Source: Bacteroidota bacterium
GTDB lineage: Bacteria; Bacteroidota; Bacteroidia; Sphingobacteriales; Sphingobacteriaceae
Assembly (NCBI GenBank): GCA_013286565.1
Contig: JABDFM010000027.1
Coordinates: 1 to 38,594 of the forward strand
DNA: 38,594 bases
Reading direction: 5' to 3'
The notes under the pieces were generated by a model, which worked only from the letters and a program-made list of their open reading frames with translations, was not told the DNA's origin and made no database searches. Of the stretch, positions 1 to 8,394 are shown piece by piece. Every line of letters begins with the position of its first letter. Position 1 is the stretch's first letter. Both the position numbers and the translations under genes were made by a program.

Positions 1-50
1 TATTAAAATATTCAAACTGGTGAGTTTATAATCGATGATAAAAGGCAGGT

Positions 51-204
51 GGCTCCGATGGAGCCTTGGTTGAAGAAGACGTTTTTCTATAAACAGGGAG
101 TTCCTACGGAACTAAATAACATGTTTATTTGTGATAGCAGGCTCCATGAGAGCCGCCTGTTTATAGAATATAATTTAAAAACCAAATGGGCTCCTATGGA
201 GCCC
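51..204. repeat. Array of four short hairpins (intergenic repeat)
   Basis: Four perfect short palindromes lie in a row with about 40-50 bases between them: 51-65 (GGCTCCGATGGAGCC), 99-113 (AGTTCCTACGGAACT), 140-154 (GGCTC/GAGCC) and 188-204 (GGGCTC/GAGCCC). Between them a 13-base motif (TTCTATAAACAGG, 85-97) recurs as its exact reverse complement at 156-168. No reading frame here looks like a protein. The mix of near-identical hairpins and an inverted spacer motif looks like an intergenic repeat family of the kind scattered through Bacteroidota genomes. It may continue to the left of the window. Function is unknown. Confidence 0.6.
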
Positions 205-253
205 CCTAATGTCGGAATTGTTTCAGTGCTTTTGCTCCAGATTGCCTTACCGA

Positions 254-601
254 TTATTTCAAAAAATCCCCGTCCACGATCAATAACTTCACCCCATTTT
301 TGGAAATAGAGCGATGAGAACTCAGCTCATCCGATACTACGTAAGTCATACCAGCGGTTAAAGTAAATGCTTCGCCGGTTTCCAATTCGCTTACAAACCC
401 GCCTTCCAGGCAATGAACGATGTGCCCTTTCCGGCACCAATGATCGGCCAGGTAACCGGCGGAATATTCCACCATCCTGATTCGTAATCCGGGAAATTGC
501 AGCGTCTGCCAAAAAGCCTCACCCGTTTCGCCGGGGTGCACTGATTTTTCAATTGCAGACCAATCTATAGTTTGGAAATTGATGTTAGTTGGGTGTGCCA
601 T
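254..601 (-). CDS. Small cupin-fold protein (DHCW-motif type)
   Basis: A 115-residue single-domain protein with no signal peptide. The middle carries a cupin-like pattern: a beta-rich stretch with ADHWCRKGH (about residues 51-59), the glycine-rich turn CLEGGFVSE (about 64-72), and a second half with a conserved TAGMTYVVSDE turn. This matches the one-domain cupins annotated as DHCW-motif cupin proteins, whose substrate is unknown. The His and Cys of the motif could bind a metal, but that is an inference. The gene ends close to the hairpin array and has its own upstream region with a palindrome (644-735). No operon partner is evident. Family assignment is fairly secure; function is not. Confidence 0.75.
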   Translation of the reverse strand: MAHPTNINFQTIDWSAIEKSVHPGETGEAFWQTLQFPGLRIRMVEYSAGYLADHWCRKGHIVHCLEGGFVSELETGEAFTLTAGMTYVVSDELSSHRSISKNGVKLLIVDGDFLK

Positions 602-643
602 TTATGAGTATTGAATATGGCACAAGATAAGTGGATTTTTTTT

Positions 644-735
644 CATGCTGAATCCGCTGGTTAGCGGAGGAGCATCTTTTTCACCATCACCTTATCACCT
701 ACACTTATAGAAGATGCTTCACTCCGTCCAGCATG
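644..735. repeat. Nested imperfect inverted repeat, 92 bp
   Basis: The outer arms are CATGCTG (644-650) and CAGCATG (729-735); the inner arms are GCATCTT (672-678) and AAGATGC (711-717). A separate perfect hairpin, CCGCT-GGTT-AGCGG, sits at 654-667. The element fills most of the gap between the stop of the membrane-protein gene at 746 and the cupin start at 601, both read leftward. It may form a large folded RNA in the transcript or be a degraded mobile repeat. No T-run follows on either strand, so it is not a standard terminator. Confidence 0.45.
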
Positions 736-745
736 AATGAATAAA

Positions 746-1132
746 TTATCTCACCGCAAAAAGCACAAACCCACAAATGATGATCACATTCACCAACACC
801 ACCACCGACCAGGTGTTCAGGTTGTGGCGGCTTAAAGTAGCCAGGCGTTGGTTCAGGCCTTTTAACCATCTGTTATTCAAAAAAACAAGATGGCTTAGTA
901 ATAACATAAAAGCCGTACCGAGCAGCATCAGCATACCCACACTATACCCGTTCATCATAAATAACCGGGATTTGAGGATAACCTGCGCTAACAGCATCGC
1001 GTTGGTAAGCACCACTACCAGCAAAAAACTTACATTAAATAACGATTTGAACCGGGGCAATTCGCCTTGCCCGAAATTTTTAAAGCTCCACCTGTAAGCG
1101 GTTACATAAATGGATTTTGATAACTTTAACAT
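746..1132 (-). CDS. Small integral membrane protein, unknown function
   Basis: A 128-residue protein with about three predicted membrane helices (roughly residues 30-52, 62-86 and 106-127), separated by short loops rich in Arg, Lys, Asn and Gln. No family is recognised. The N-terminal 25 residues are basic and aromatic and look cytoplasmic. It starts at an ATG at 1132, is monocistronic by spacing, and has a 600-base non-coding stretch upstream. Coding is supported by the clean hydrophobic segments and by the lack of a comparable open frame on the other strand. No function can be assigned. Confidence 0.6.
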   Translation of the reverse strand: MLKLSKSIYVTAYRWSFKNFGQGELPRFKSLFNVSFLLVVVLTNAMLLAQVILKSRLFMMNGYSVGMLMLLGTAFMLLLSHLVFLNNRWLKGLNQRLATLSRHNLNTWSVVVLVNVIIICGFVLFAVR

Positions 1133-1312
1133 GGCCGATCAGTTTTAAGGTTAACGGTTTAGATGCTAAAAATGGAAGCACCTGTGATATATTGTTCTAT
1201 TAACGTAAATCCGTTTATTAAAGTATATAATTTGGATATTATTTTATTTAAAGAATAATTAATGGGTTATTGGATAAATAACAAAACTAAATTATAAATC
1301 CACCCGCCACCA

Positions 1313-1456
1313 CGTCATTGCGAGGAACGAAGCAACCCCTACATAGGATAGTCAGGAACCTTGAATATCTTGATGAGATAATGGCTTTCTGCAATTAACA
1401 GTCCTTGCGGAGTTTGATCAGCAAGTGTAGAGATTGCTTCGTTCCTCGCAATGACG
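1313..1456. repeat. 144-bp element with 23-bp perfect terminal inverted repeats
   Basis: The left arm 1313-1335 (begins CGTCATTGCGAGG) and the right arm 1434-1456 are exact reverse complements over 23 bases. With two mismatches the arms extend to 31 bases (1313-1343 and 1426-1456). The inside (about 82 bases) has no gene. A third, solo copy of the left half is at 4052-4107. The structure fits a MITE-like or REP-type unit mobilised in trans. No target-site duplication was obvious. Confidence 0.7.
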
Positions 1457-1693
1457 AAAAGTAAAATATTTCTTGCAAATACTAATTTTTTTAGCTAACT
1501 TAGTAGCCTGATCCGCCGGGTATAAACAGCTTCATCTCTGTCTGCAGCAGTACGATCATTTGTTATACCATCCCGCAAAATCATTTTTTTTAATTATTCC
1601 ATAGCAGGCTGCGATAGTCTTTGCTATAACCGTTCTTTGACGTATTATTTTTTCAGCAAACATCGTTTTCTACAGGGGTTCGTTGGGGGTGGG

Positions 1694-1726
1694 AAACTTA
1701 CGAAGTTTTTAAAACTTCGTAAGTTT
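1694..1726. repeat. Palindromic repeat, copy 1 (possible terminator)
   Basis: Two perfect 16-base arms, 1694-1709 and 1711-1726, are separated by one base; the core is ACTTACGAAGTTTT and its complement. It begins 13 bases after the stop codon of the aminopeptidase gene. On the plus strand it runs into six T residues (1724-1729). A second copy follows the nadB stop at 24662-24694. The position after stop codons suggests a role in transcript ends, but the arms are so close to a perfect palindrome that a protein-binding or recombination target is also possible. Confidence 0.6.
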
Positions 1727-1739
1727 TTTAGCCGCAATA

Positions 1740-3326
1740 TCAATTCGCCTTTACCACCTCAAAACTGGCCAGTAAATTAACATTCGGGTCAAATGTTATA
1801 TCGGCGGGTTTGGCTGGTACGGGTATCTCGATGTAGGTAGCCTGGTCTTTCACCTTAACCTTGAGCATTTTTTTACCGATCAGGCATTCCAGCGTAAACT
1901 CATACGGATTGCTTTGGTCTTGCTTGATCTGCATATCCACAGCTCTTTTAGCCGGGTTATAGAGCCAGGTGATATGTAATTGCGGATGCCCCGGCGTATA
2001 AACCCATTGTTTGAAAAATTGCTCCAGGTTTTGCCCGCTGGCTTGTTCCATCACTTTGCACAGGTCGTCGGTATTGGCGTTGCCGCCATCATATTTCGCA
2101 TAGTAAGCACGGATGCCTTTCCAGAAAGTTTCGTCGCCCAGTTTTCGTCTTAGCATGTGCAGCACCCATCCGCCTTTCTCATAGCTGTTGGCGTTCAGCA
2201 GGTCCATATAATTACCATTTGCTGTGGTATCCACAACGGGGGTGTTCCGTTCTTTTTCAAATTGGAATACTTTTTTGCGGTCTTTTTCCAGGCGATCTTT
2301 AAATATATCTTTGCCGTATTTGCCTTCGAGATACACGTTGGTCATATAGGTGGCAAAGCCCTCGCTCAACCATAAATGACTAAAGTTTTTTTCGCTGGCG
2401 GCATCGCCAAACCATTGATGGGCGATCTCGTGCGCCATCAGTTCTTCGATCCCCTTGTCGCCCACAGAGTTCTCAAAATAGAAAATGCAACTCGCATTCT
2501 CCATACCGCCGAATATAGTTTTCGACTGCACATTAGCTAATTTCTCATAAGCATAAGGGCCGAATTTATCGATGTAATAAGCCAGTATTTCTTTAGCTAC
2601 AGCATAGCCGTTAAAGCCTATTTCTTTATTGTCCGGGAAAACGTAAGTGTAAACCGGTATACCCTTCACATCTCCGGTATGGTCTATCGCGAAATCAGCC
2701 ACACCGATCACCATCACTTTGGTAGGCAGCACGGTAGATTCTTTCCAGTGCGTCAGTTTCAAATTACCGGGTAATGCCGTTTCGCTTACTTTTGATCCAT
2801 TGGCTACCACCTGGTAATGATCGGGTGCCGTCACTATAAAATCAACGGTGGCTTTGTCTGCCGGTTCATCCACGCAGGGCAGCCAGTTGTGGGCCCGGTT
2901 GGGCCAGTTATCACCAAAAAAAATACGGTGCCCGAATTTATTGGTCGAAATGATCAACCCATCCGCAGGGATACCCTGGTAGGTGATTGTATAAGTATGT
3001 TCGCTGCCTGATTTTGCTGTAGTGTTTATGATAACCGCATCATCACTCTGCTGAAATTGCAATTTAGTGCCGTTTTCGGTCACGCTGCTTACCAGCATCC
3101 CTTTACCCGCGGCCTTTTGTTTAACCAGGTTGACCTGGAACGACCCGGCATCCTTTAAATACTTCACAGCGATATCCGCCTGCCCTTTAATGGTGTCATT
3201 TTGATCATTAAGCCGAATAGCGAAATTGTAATGCTGCACATCAATAATGGCACCGGGCGATTGTGCGTGGGCGATTGGAGAAATGAAAGCCAGTAAAAAG
3301 CTGAGTTTGAAAAGTTTTTTTAACAT
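1740..3326 (-). CDS. M1 family zinc metallopeptidase (aminopeptidase)
   Basis: A 528-residue exported protein with a signal peptide (residues 1-21, ending AHAQ). The catalytic domain shows the exopeptidase motif GGMEN (273-277) and the gluzincin zinc site HEIAH (299-303), with the third ligand Glu322 in LSEGFATY, which is the HExxH-x18-E spacing of family M1. The N-terminal beta domain covers about residues 28-220. The long C-terminal helical domain of the large M1 enzymes is absent, as is common in secreted Bacteroidota members. It should cleave N-terminal residues from peptides in the periplasm or outside the cell. The start is 3 bases downstream of the stop of the TonB-domain gene, so the two are probably co-transcribed. 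Confidence 0.93.
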   Translation of the reverse strand: MLKKLFKLSFLLAFISPIAHAQSPGAIIDVQHYNFAIRLNDQNDTIKGQADIAVKYLKDAGSFQVNLVKQKAAGKGMLVSSVTENGTKLQFQQSDDAVIINTTAKSGSEHTYTITYQGIPADGLIISTNKFGHRIFFGDNWPNRAHNWLPCVDEPADKATVDFIVTAPDHYQVVANGSKVSETALPGNLKLTHWKESTVLPTKVMVIGVADFAIDHTGDVKGIPVYTYVFPDNKEIGFNGYAVAKEILAYYIDKFGPYAYEKLANVQSKTIFGGMENASCIFYFENSVGDKGIEELMAHEIAHQWFGDAASEKNFSHLWLSEGFATYMTNVYLEGKYGKDIFKDRLEKDRKKVFQFEKERNTPVVDTTANGNYMDLLNANSYEKGGWVLHMLRRKLGDETFWKGIRAYYAKYDGGNANTDDLCKVMEQASGQNLEQFFKQWVYTPGHPQLHITWLYNPAKRAVDMQIKQDQSNPYEFTLECLIGKKMLKVKVKDQATYIEIPVPAKPADITFDPNVNLLASFEVVKAN

Positions 3327-3329
3327 AAA

Positions 3330-4001
3330 TTAGTTTGCAATAGTAAAGCTAAGAGGAAGTTCATATTCGGCCGTAACCGGCTTGCCATTAAGTATTCCTG
3401 GCAACCAATCGCCTTTGATTAATTTAACAACTCGCAAGGCTTCCTCATCGCAGCCACTTCCAATAGCTTTTTTTATCCTGTAATTAGAAAGATGGCCCAG
3501 CGTATCCACGGTGATGGCAATGATTACCTTTCCCTGGACTTTGTTTTCGAATGCTAATGCCGGGTACCTGATATTGTGAAGATATAATTGATTGATTCTA
3601 TTAACGCCATCCAAAAAAATAGGTGGCTGATCTAATGCAACATTCACGGTATCTGCCCCTTTAATCACATTATATGTTTTACTATCTGCCATGTATTTCG
3701 ATGGGTTGTATGCTAACAGCTTTTTGTGGGTGTAATCATATTTCACCTCAGGCTGGCCATTATAGTCATAGCTGGTCCAAACACCATCCCTGTTATTATT
3801 CTTGTAAAAACCCTCACAAAGTAATTTGCTCCTGTAGCGCGAGTAAACAGCATAAGGCCCCTCTTTGATGCTGGTGTCTGATTTTAAAACAGAAAATTTT
3901 TCTTTGATACCCAAGTTTGGTTCATCAAGTTCGGTTTTTACCGTCTGGGCAAAAACAGTTCCTGAAAATAGCAGGGTGTTCAGTAATAAAAACAGTTTCA
4001 T
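3330..4001 (-). CDS. TonB C-terminal domain protein (energy-transducer-like)
   Basis: A 223-residue exported protein. The signal peptide ends near residue 18 (VFAQ). Residues about 55-95 contain MORN-like strands (GFYKNNNRDGVWTSYDYNG). The C-terminal about 85 residues match the TonB C-terminal fold: YPALAFENKVQGKVII, then VDTLGHLSNYRI, then GCDEEALRVV and a final PLSFTI. It lacks the Pro-rich spacer and N-terminal membrane anchor of classic TonB, so it may be a periplasmic TonB_C protein and not a true ExbBD partner. It sits 3 bases upstream of the M1 aminopeptidase gene, in the same direction. The domain call is secure; the role is not. Confidence 0.85.
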   Translation of the reverse strand: MKLFLLLNTLLFSGTVFAQTVKTELDEPNLGIKEKFSVLKSDTSIKEGPYAVYSRYRSKLLCEGFYKNNNRDGVWTSYDYNGQPEVKYDYTHKKLLAYNPSKYMADSKTYNVIKGADTVNVALDQPPIFLDGVNRINQLYLHNIRYPALAFENKVQGKVIIAITVDTLGHLSNYRIKKAIGSGCDEEALRVVKLIKGDWLPGILNGKPVTAEYELPLSFTIAN

Positions 4002-4051
4002 CCTTTAAATATATATCAGTTATTAAATGCAAGAAGCCATTTGCCAATCAA

Positions 4052-4107
4052 CATATTAAGGTTCTTGACTGTCCTATTCAGAGATTGCTTCGTTCCTCGC
4101 AATGACG
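4052..4107. repeat. Solo half copy of the 1313-1456 element
   Basis: Bases 4085-4107 are identical to the right arm at 1434-1456 and so inverted relative to 1313-1335. The next 30 or so bases leftward (about 4052-4084), read in reverse complement, also match 1336-1368 with a few changes (ATAGGAcAGTCAaGAACCTT against ATAGGAtAGTCAgGAACCTT). So a unit of about 55 bases is shared, without the second arm. It lies between the TonB-domain gene and ffh. Confidence 0.65.
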
Positions 4108-4140
4108 ATCAAAGATAAATTCGAAATCGAAAATCCGAAA

Positions 4141-5466
4141 TCACTTAGGCATTCTCCGCATCATATTCGCCATAGCTGCAGGGTTGCTCATCTGCTTCAT
4201 CACCTTGCGCATATCCTCGAACTGCTTGATCAGGCGGTTCACTTCCTGCAGGTCAGTTCCTGAGCCTTTGGCTATACGGTTACGCCTGCTTTGATTGATG
4301 GAATCCGGGTTCTCTTTCTCAAATGGCGTCATGGATTGGATGATCGACTCGATATTTTTAAAAGCATCATCGTCCACCTCCACATTTTTCATCATTTTGC
4401 CCACGCCGGGTATCATGCCCATCAGGTCCTTCACATTACCCATCTTTTTGATCTGCTGTATCTGGCTATAAAAATCGTTAAAGTCGAACTTATTTTTGCG
4501 GATCTTCTTTTGCAGTTCGGCAGCTTCTTTCTCATCAAACTGCTGCTGGGCGCGTTCAACCAGCGAGATCACATCACCCATCCCCAACATCCGCGACGAC
4601 ATACGATCAGGGTGGAAAACATCCAGCGCTTCCATCTTCTCGCCCGTACCGATAAATTTGATCGGCTTGTTCACCACCGATTTGATGGAAAGTGCCGCGC
4701 CACCACGGGTATCACCGTCCAACTTGGTTAACACCACACCAGTAAAATCCAGGCGGTCGTTAAATACCTTAGCGGTATTCACAGCATCCTGGCCTGTCAT
4801 GGCATCCACTACAAATAATATCTCGTGCGGTTTCACAGCATCCTTCACCTGCTCAATTTCCACCATCATGGCTTCATCGATTGATAAACGGCCCGCCGTA
4901 TCTATGATCACAACATTATTGCCGTTCTGCTTAGCTAAAGCCACACCTTCCCGCGCAATAGCGATCGGGTCTTTCGACTCCATATTTGCGTAAACAGGTA
5001 TGCCTATCTGCTCGCCCAAAACTTTTAATTGCTCAATAGCCGCCGGGCGGTAAACGTCGCCGGCTACCAGTAAAGGCTTTTTGTTTTTCTGTGATTTTAA
5101 AAATAGCGCCAGTTTACCGCTAAAGGTGGTTTTACCCGCACCGTTCAAACCTGCAATCAGGATCACCGTTGGCGTAGCCGGGAAATTAAGTTCGGCTGTG
5201 CTGCCGCCCATCAATTCCGTCAGCTCATCGCTCATTACTTTGGTGAGCAACTGGCCTGGCGAAATAGCCGTCAGCACATTCTGACCTATCGCTTTTTGCC
5301 TTACCTCATCAGTAAAAGTTTTGGCGGTTTTATAGTTAACGTCGGCATCAAGGAGCGCTTTGCGTATCTCCTTCATGGTCTCGGCCACGTTGATCTCTGT
5401 AATAGTTCCCTGTCCCTTCAGGACCTTAAACGCCCTGTCGAGTTTATCCGAAAGATTTTCAAACAT
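4141..5466 (-). CDS. ffh: Signal recognition particle protein Ffh
   Basis: A 441-residue GTPase that binds 4.5S RNA and hydrophobic signal sequences and targets ribosomes to FtsY and SecYEG. All SRP GTPase motifs are present: G1 GLNGAGKTT (106-114), the DVYRPAA box (137-143), DTAGR (189-193) and TKLD (247-250). The N domain is residues 1-95. The Met-rich M domain occupies about 325-441 and includes MGMIPGVGKMMKN, a basic SRRNRIAKGSG RNA-binding segment and a tail with repeated Met residues. Length is normal. It is transcribed alone by spacing, with a good Bacteroidota-type promoter upstream (5493-5524). Confidence 0.98.
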   Translation of the reverse strand: MFENLSDKLDRAFKVLKGQGTITEINVAETMKEIRKALLDADVNYKTAKTFTDEVRQKAIGQNVLTAISPGQLLTKVMSDELTELMGGSTAELNFPATPTVILIAGLNGAGKTTFSGKLALFLKSQKNKKPLLVAGDVYRPAAIEQLKVLGEQIGIPVYANMESKDPIAIAREGVALAKQNGNNVVIIDTAGRLSIDEAMMVEIEQVKDAVKPHEILFVVDAMTGQDAVNTAKVFNDRLDFTGVVLTKLDGDTRGGAALSIKSVVNKPIKFIGTGEKMEALDVFHPDRMSSRMLGMGDVISLVERAQQQFDEKEAAELQKKIRKNKFDFNDFYSQIQQIKKMGNVKDLMGMIPGVGKMMKNVEVDDDAFKNIESIIQSMTPFEKENPDSINQSRRNRIAKGSGTDLQEVNRLIKQFEDMRKVMKQMSNPAAMANMMRRMPK

Positions 5467-5492
5467 TATGCTTATATCTCAATTAAAGGTTG

Positions 5493-5524
5493 CAAAGTTA
5501 AGGTTTTGCAGCGACTTGCTTAAA
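5493..5524 (-). promoter_or_regulatory. Putative Bacteroidota-type promoter for ffh
   Basis: Read leftward, a -7 box TAACTTTG (plus-strand 5493-5500) fits the TAnnTTTG consensus, and TTTA at 5521-5524 stands in for the -33 TTTG with 20 bases between. The box ends 26 bases before the ffh start codon. This is a motif match only. Confidence 0.45.
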
Positions 5525-5601
5525 GTAGTTTTTTATACTTAAATGAGACTCTATGAATTACGCCCAAAAAGGAGATTGCATATTTGTTCTGCTGCTACCA
5601 A

Positions 5602-6009
5602 TTACCTTTTCAGGATCACCTGCCTGTAATCTATTTCACCGGGGACATAAGGGCCTCCGCTGGTAATGGTGGCTGCATGCACAGTAAGCGGGTTGGCCTT
5701 GCTGGAGTAGTATCCTGAATTACCATAACCAAAAGACTGCATGTTTAAGCTGGTGTCGGATGTTATACTATAGGATAACGTATCGTATTGGCTGCCTTCC
5801 CTAACATAGCATTTGCCATCCGTCCGAAAATCAAAATAATCGCCCGGGACGCCGGTATAGGTATTCATCTGTGCCAGGTGGTTGGCCGTATAGTCGCTTA
5901 CCAGGGCCCATTTAGCAACCAGTGTTACGGGTTCAACTTTGTTATCCTTTTTACAAGCGGTTAGCACACAAAAAGCAGCTATCACCATTAATAAATTAAA
6001 TGATTTCAT
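5602..6009 (-). CDS. Small lipoprotein, lipocalin-like size
   Basis: A 135-residue protein with a lipoprotein signal: basic MKS, a hydrophobic stretch and a lipobox ending VLTAC (Cys19), followed by KKDNK as in many Bacteroidota surface lipoproteins. The remaining 115 residues are beta-rich with a WALVSDYTANH start and an FRTDGKCYV segment, which resembles small lipocalin-like domains that begin with a W-x-L strand. The exact family is not recognised. It stands alone between ffh and the next leftward gene. Likely anchored in the periplasm or on the outer surface. Confidence 0.7.
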   Translation of the reverse strand: MKSFNLLMVIAAFCVLTACKKDNKVEPVTLVAKWALVSDYTANHLAQMNTYTGVPGDYFDFRTDGKCYVREGSQYDTLSYSITSDTSLNMQSFGYGNSGYYSSKANPLTVHAATITSGGPYVPGEIDYRQVILKR

Positions 6010-6076
6010 AACGGTAACTGTTTGGTTATATAATCATTACGTAAGCAAATTATAAAAGGTGACAAGGACAGTAAAA

Positions 6077-7249
6077 TTAATTTGGGCCCTTGATCAGTTT
6101 CCACATCTCGACGTTAAAATCCGCCTTACTGATCCCCGTTGCCTTTTCCAATGCTTTGAAGTAATTTTCATCTCCCTGTTCCTTTTTACCACAGGTCAGC
6201 AATTCCATAACCGGAGCAAAACCTTTTTCACGCTCAATTTTTTGAACGATCAGGGCATTAAGAATATTGGGTATTTTCATGGGTCTGTCCCCGCCTTCAA
6301 AATTCGTTCCCTGTATGTATAAATTAAGCCAGTCGGCATCGGGATGATCGGCCACGTACTTTTTAAATTTCGACAACACCTCGGGCCAGCTATATCCCCA
6401 GCTGCCCCCGTATAGATAAGCGCATCCTTCGTCAACCGGGCGGTTTGTTTTGTCGGTTCCGATTACATAACGCAGCCGTTCATGCCAAAGGTCGTGCAGG
6501 TCAAAGCTATACTGGTAAACTCTTCCGCCTGCAACCATCAGGCACTCGCCATTTTCGTGCGAGCTCAAATCATCCGATCCCGAGCCATTATAATACGCTT
6601 TGTACTCTATTCCTGTCAGTTGCAGCGCTTCTGGTAAATTATCACAGTAATAAAATGCTATCGGCTGCTCCGGCACTTTGAGTTTTCTATCATAAAAATC
6701 AACCATTTCCAGGTACTTCTTTGCATCGGCTTTGGCCAAAGTATCTTTATAATGATAAGTAACGTTGCCCATCTTTTTGGTTTTCCAGCCTATGGTGTTT
6801 TGCTTTAGTGGAGATGAGAAATAGAATTTATCCCCTTCTCTTTTCGCCACCAGGTTAAAAGTAGCGCGCAAAAGAGGGGCATTTTCCAACACACCCAAAT
6901 AAGAAAACTGGATGATATAGTTGTTCTCGTCCAGCTTTACCACATTGTTCAGGTAGGGTTTAAAAAAATCATTGGCTTTAGCGTTCGCCTCCATCCCCTT
7001 CATCTCGTCTAACAACGCCGAGGTTTCTGGCAGGTTATCCTTCAAAACAAAGGCGTTTTCCTTATTTGGTTTTTCTTTTTGGGCAAGAAAGCCATTAAGC
7101 GAACTGATCAATTGCTTGCTGACTACAGAATCCTTCGGCAGCTTGATCCCCTTTTCTATAATGATCGACTGGGAATAGGAGACGAATGTAAAGCTTGCTA
7201 AAATACAGGTGATAGCGATCCGGGTGAGTTTGATAGGCATAGGCTTCAT
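6077..7249 (-). CDS. Exported peptidase-like protein with altered zinc motif
   Basis: A 390-residue protein with a signal peptide (about residues 1-27; ATGs at codons 1 and 4 are both possible starts). No named family is recognised. Residues 252-256 read HDLWH followed by ERLRY, and an EGCAYLYGG segment lies about 17 residues later (Glu274). This mirrors the HExxH-x18-E layout of gluzincin peptidases of the peptidase-MA-like group, but with Asp253 where the catalytic Glu should be. The zinc site could be intact while proteolysis is lost or altered. The N-terminal 150 residues look like a separate beta-rich domain. Convergence with gluzincins is an inference from the motif alone. Confidence 0.6.
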   Translation of the reverse strand: MKPMPIKLTRIAITCILASFTFVSYSQSIIIEKGIKLPKDSVVSKQLISSLNGFLAQKEKPNKENAFVLKDNLPETSALLDEMKGMEANAKANDFFKPYLNNVVKLDENNYIIQFSYLGVLENAPLLRATFNLVAKREGDKFYFSSPLKQNTIGWKTKKMGNVTYHYKDTLAKADAKKYLEMVDFYDRKLKVPEQPIAFYYCDNLPEALQLTGIEYKAYYNGSGSDDLSSHENGECLMVAGGRVYQYSFDLHDLWHERLRYVIGTDKTNRPVDEGCAYLYGGSWGYSWPEVLSKFKKYVADHPDADWLNLYIQGTNFEGGDRPMKIPNILNALIVQKIEREKGFAPVMELLTCGKKEQGDENYFKALEKATGISKADFNVEMWKLIKGPN

Positions 7250-7274
7250 ATTTAAAAGCCTAAGTTATAAATTC

Positions 7275-8279
7275 TTATGGGAATTTGTAATTAACCCCCA
7301 GGGCCAACCCTTCTGTCCCCTGTGGTTTGGGCGATGTGTTTTTATCATACAAAAACGTACCGTTCATGGTTACGTTGATCAGGCGGTTCACTTTGGCCGT
7401 TAAGGTAGCATCCAGGCGGTGGGTGGTATAGGCGAGGGCTTGCTCATAAGGTACAAATAGTGCGTAGCGGGCGTTGATATGCAAATTTGGCATCAGGTCC
7501 TTATCAATACTGGCCACCACCTGTAAAGCCAGCTGGTTCACAAAGGTGTGCCCGATCTTTACACCGTAATTATCGGGTTGGTTGTGGTAAATGGTTGTAT
7601 CCAGCACAAATGTTTGTTTAGCAGTACCGGTACCTAATCGCAGATCAAAATATTTTGTCGGCTTGTATTCCAAACCCAACGATTCTGTCAGGTAGCCCGG
7701 AGCCATAAAATTGGAGATCATTAAACCCTGGTTAACCGCATTACCACTGGCATCAACATAGTTATATCCAGCTGAGAATTGTGATTCAAAACTCAATGAG
7801 CCAAAAAGGAACCAATGCTTTGATAACTGCGTGGCTACTTTATTATCCAGGAAAATGCGGTCGTTTGTTTTGCGCTCGCCTTGCCCTTTGTTGGCTGCTA
7901 TGCCGTATATCAAATTTGTTTCTGAAGTATAATCAAAGGGGGTTTTGTTGTATTCGGCTTTAAAATCAAAATTGGTACCCAGGGATACCGAGCTGATACC
8001 TCCCGCGCTCCAATTATTGCTGAATGCCGATTGGCTAAAGTTCAACCCAAAAACAATGCTTTTGTGCCAGTAACTCACTTTATAATCCAGCAGTTCAACC
8101 GGTATTTGCTCCTCGGTGATCTGTATTGGCCTGATGCGCATCGGGAAGGCGTCCTTCCTCGGATCAATGCGGTACCGGTTCAATAAATTGGTGTCGGCTT
8201 TAAGACTGTCGGCTTTTTGGGCGAAGGCGGATGAAAAGAATAGTGTAAAAACAATTAACCCAAAACCGAATTTTAACAT
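7275..8279 (-). CDS. DUF3078 outer-membrane-type protein
   Basis: A 334-residue protein with a signal peptide (1-20, ending AFA). The central part contains NWSAGGISSVSLG and alternating beta strands with aromatic ends, typical of DUF3078 proteins that Bacteroidota make and that probably form a beta barrel in the outer membrane. The C-terminus ends in a strand with a terminal aromatic (VNYKFP), as expected for barrel proteins. The neighbouring leftward genes encode other exported proteins. The family is convincing; the substrate is unknown. Confidence 0.8.
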   Translation of the reverse strand: MLKFGFGLIVFTLFFSSAFAQKADSLKADTNLLNRYRIDPRKDAFPMRIRPIQITEEQIPVELLDYKVSYWHKSIVFGLNFSQSAFSNNWSAGGISSVSLGTNFDFKAEYNKTPFDYTSETNLIYGIAANKGQGERKTNDRIFLDNKVATQLSKHWFLFGSLSFESQFSAGYNYVDASGNAVNQGLMISNFMAPGYLTESLGLEYKPTKYFDLRLGTGTAKQTFVLDTTIYHNQPDNYGVKIGHTFVNQLALQVVASIDKDLMPNLHINARYALFVPYEQALAYTTHRLDATLTAKVNRLINVTMNGTFLYDKNTSPKPQGTEGLALGVNYKFP

Positions 8280-8394
8280 GTGTGCAAATTAAAGGAAAAA
8301 CAATTTTCTTTTAAAATCAAATCAACCTAATAACCATCATTCCTGCCCTTTATTGTCAAGGCGGTTATAGTTTGATTATTTCAATTGTAAAAAA

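Larger units (their letters stand above)
1133..1739. other. 607-base intergenic stretch carrying two repeat elements
   Basis: No convincing gene is seen. The region is A+T rich and holds the inverted-repeat element at 1313-1456 and the palindrome at 1694-1726, which are listed separately. The rest (about 1140-1310 and 1460-1690) shows no tRNA, riboswitch-like fold or conserved frame that I can recognise. Confidence 0.6.

Noticed and set aside
51..204. The hairpin array as a CRISPR
   Set aside because: Repeats are only about 15 bases, differ from each other, and the spacers share a mirrored motif; no cas gene is near.
4291..4993. Long open frames antisense to ffh
   Set aside because: They overlap a universally conserved gene and show no domain of their own.
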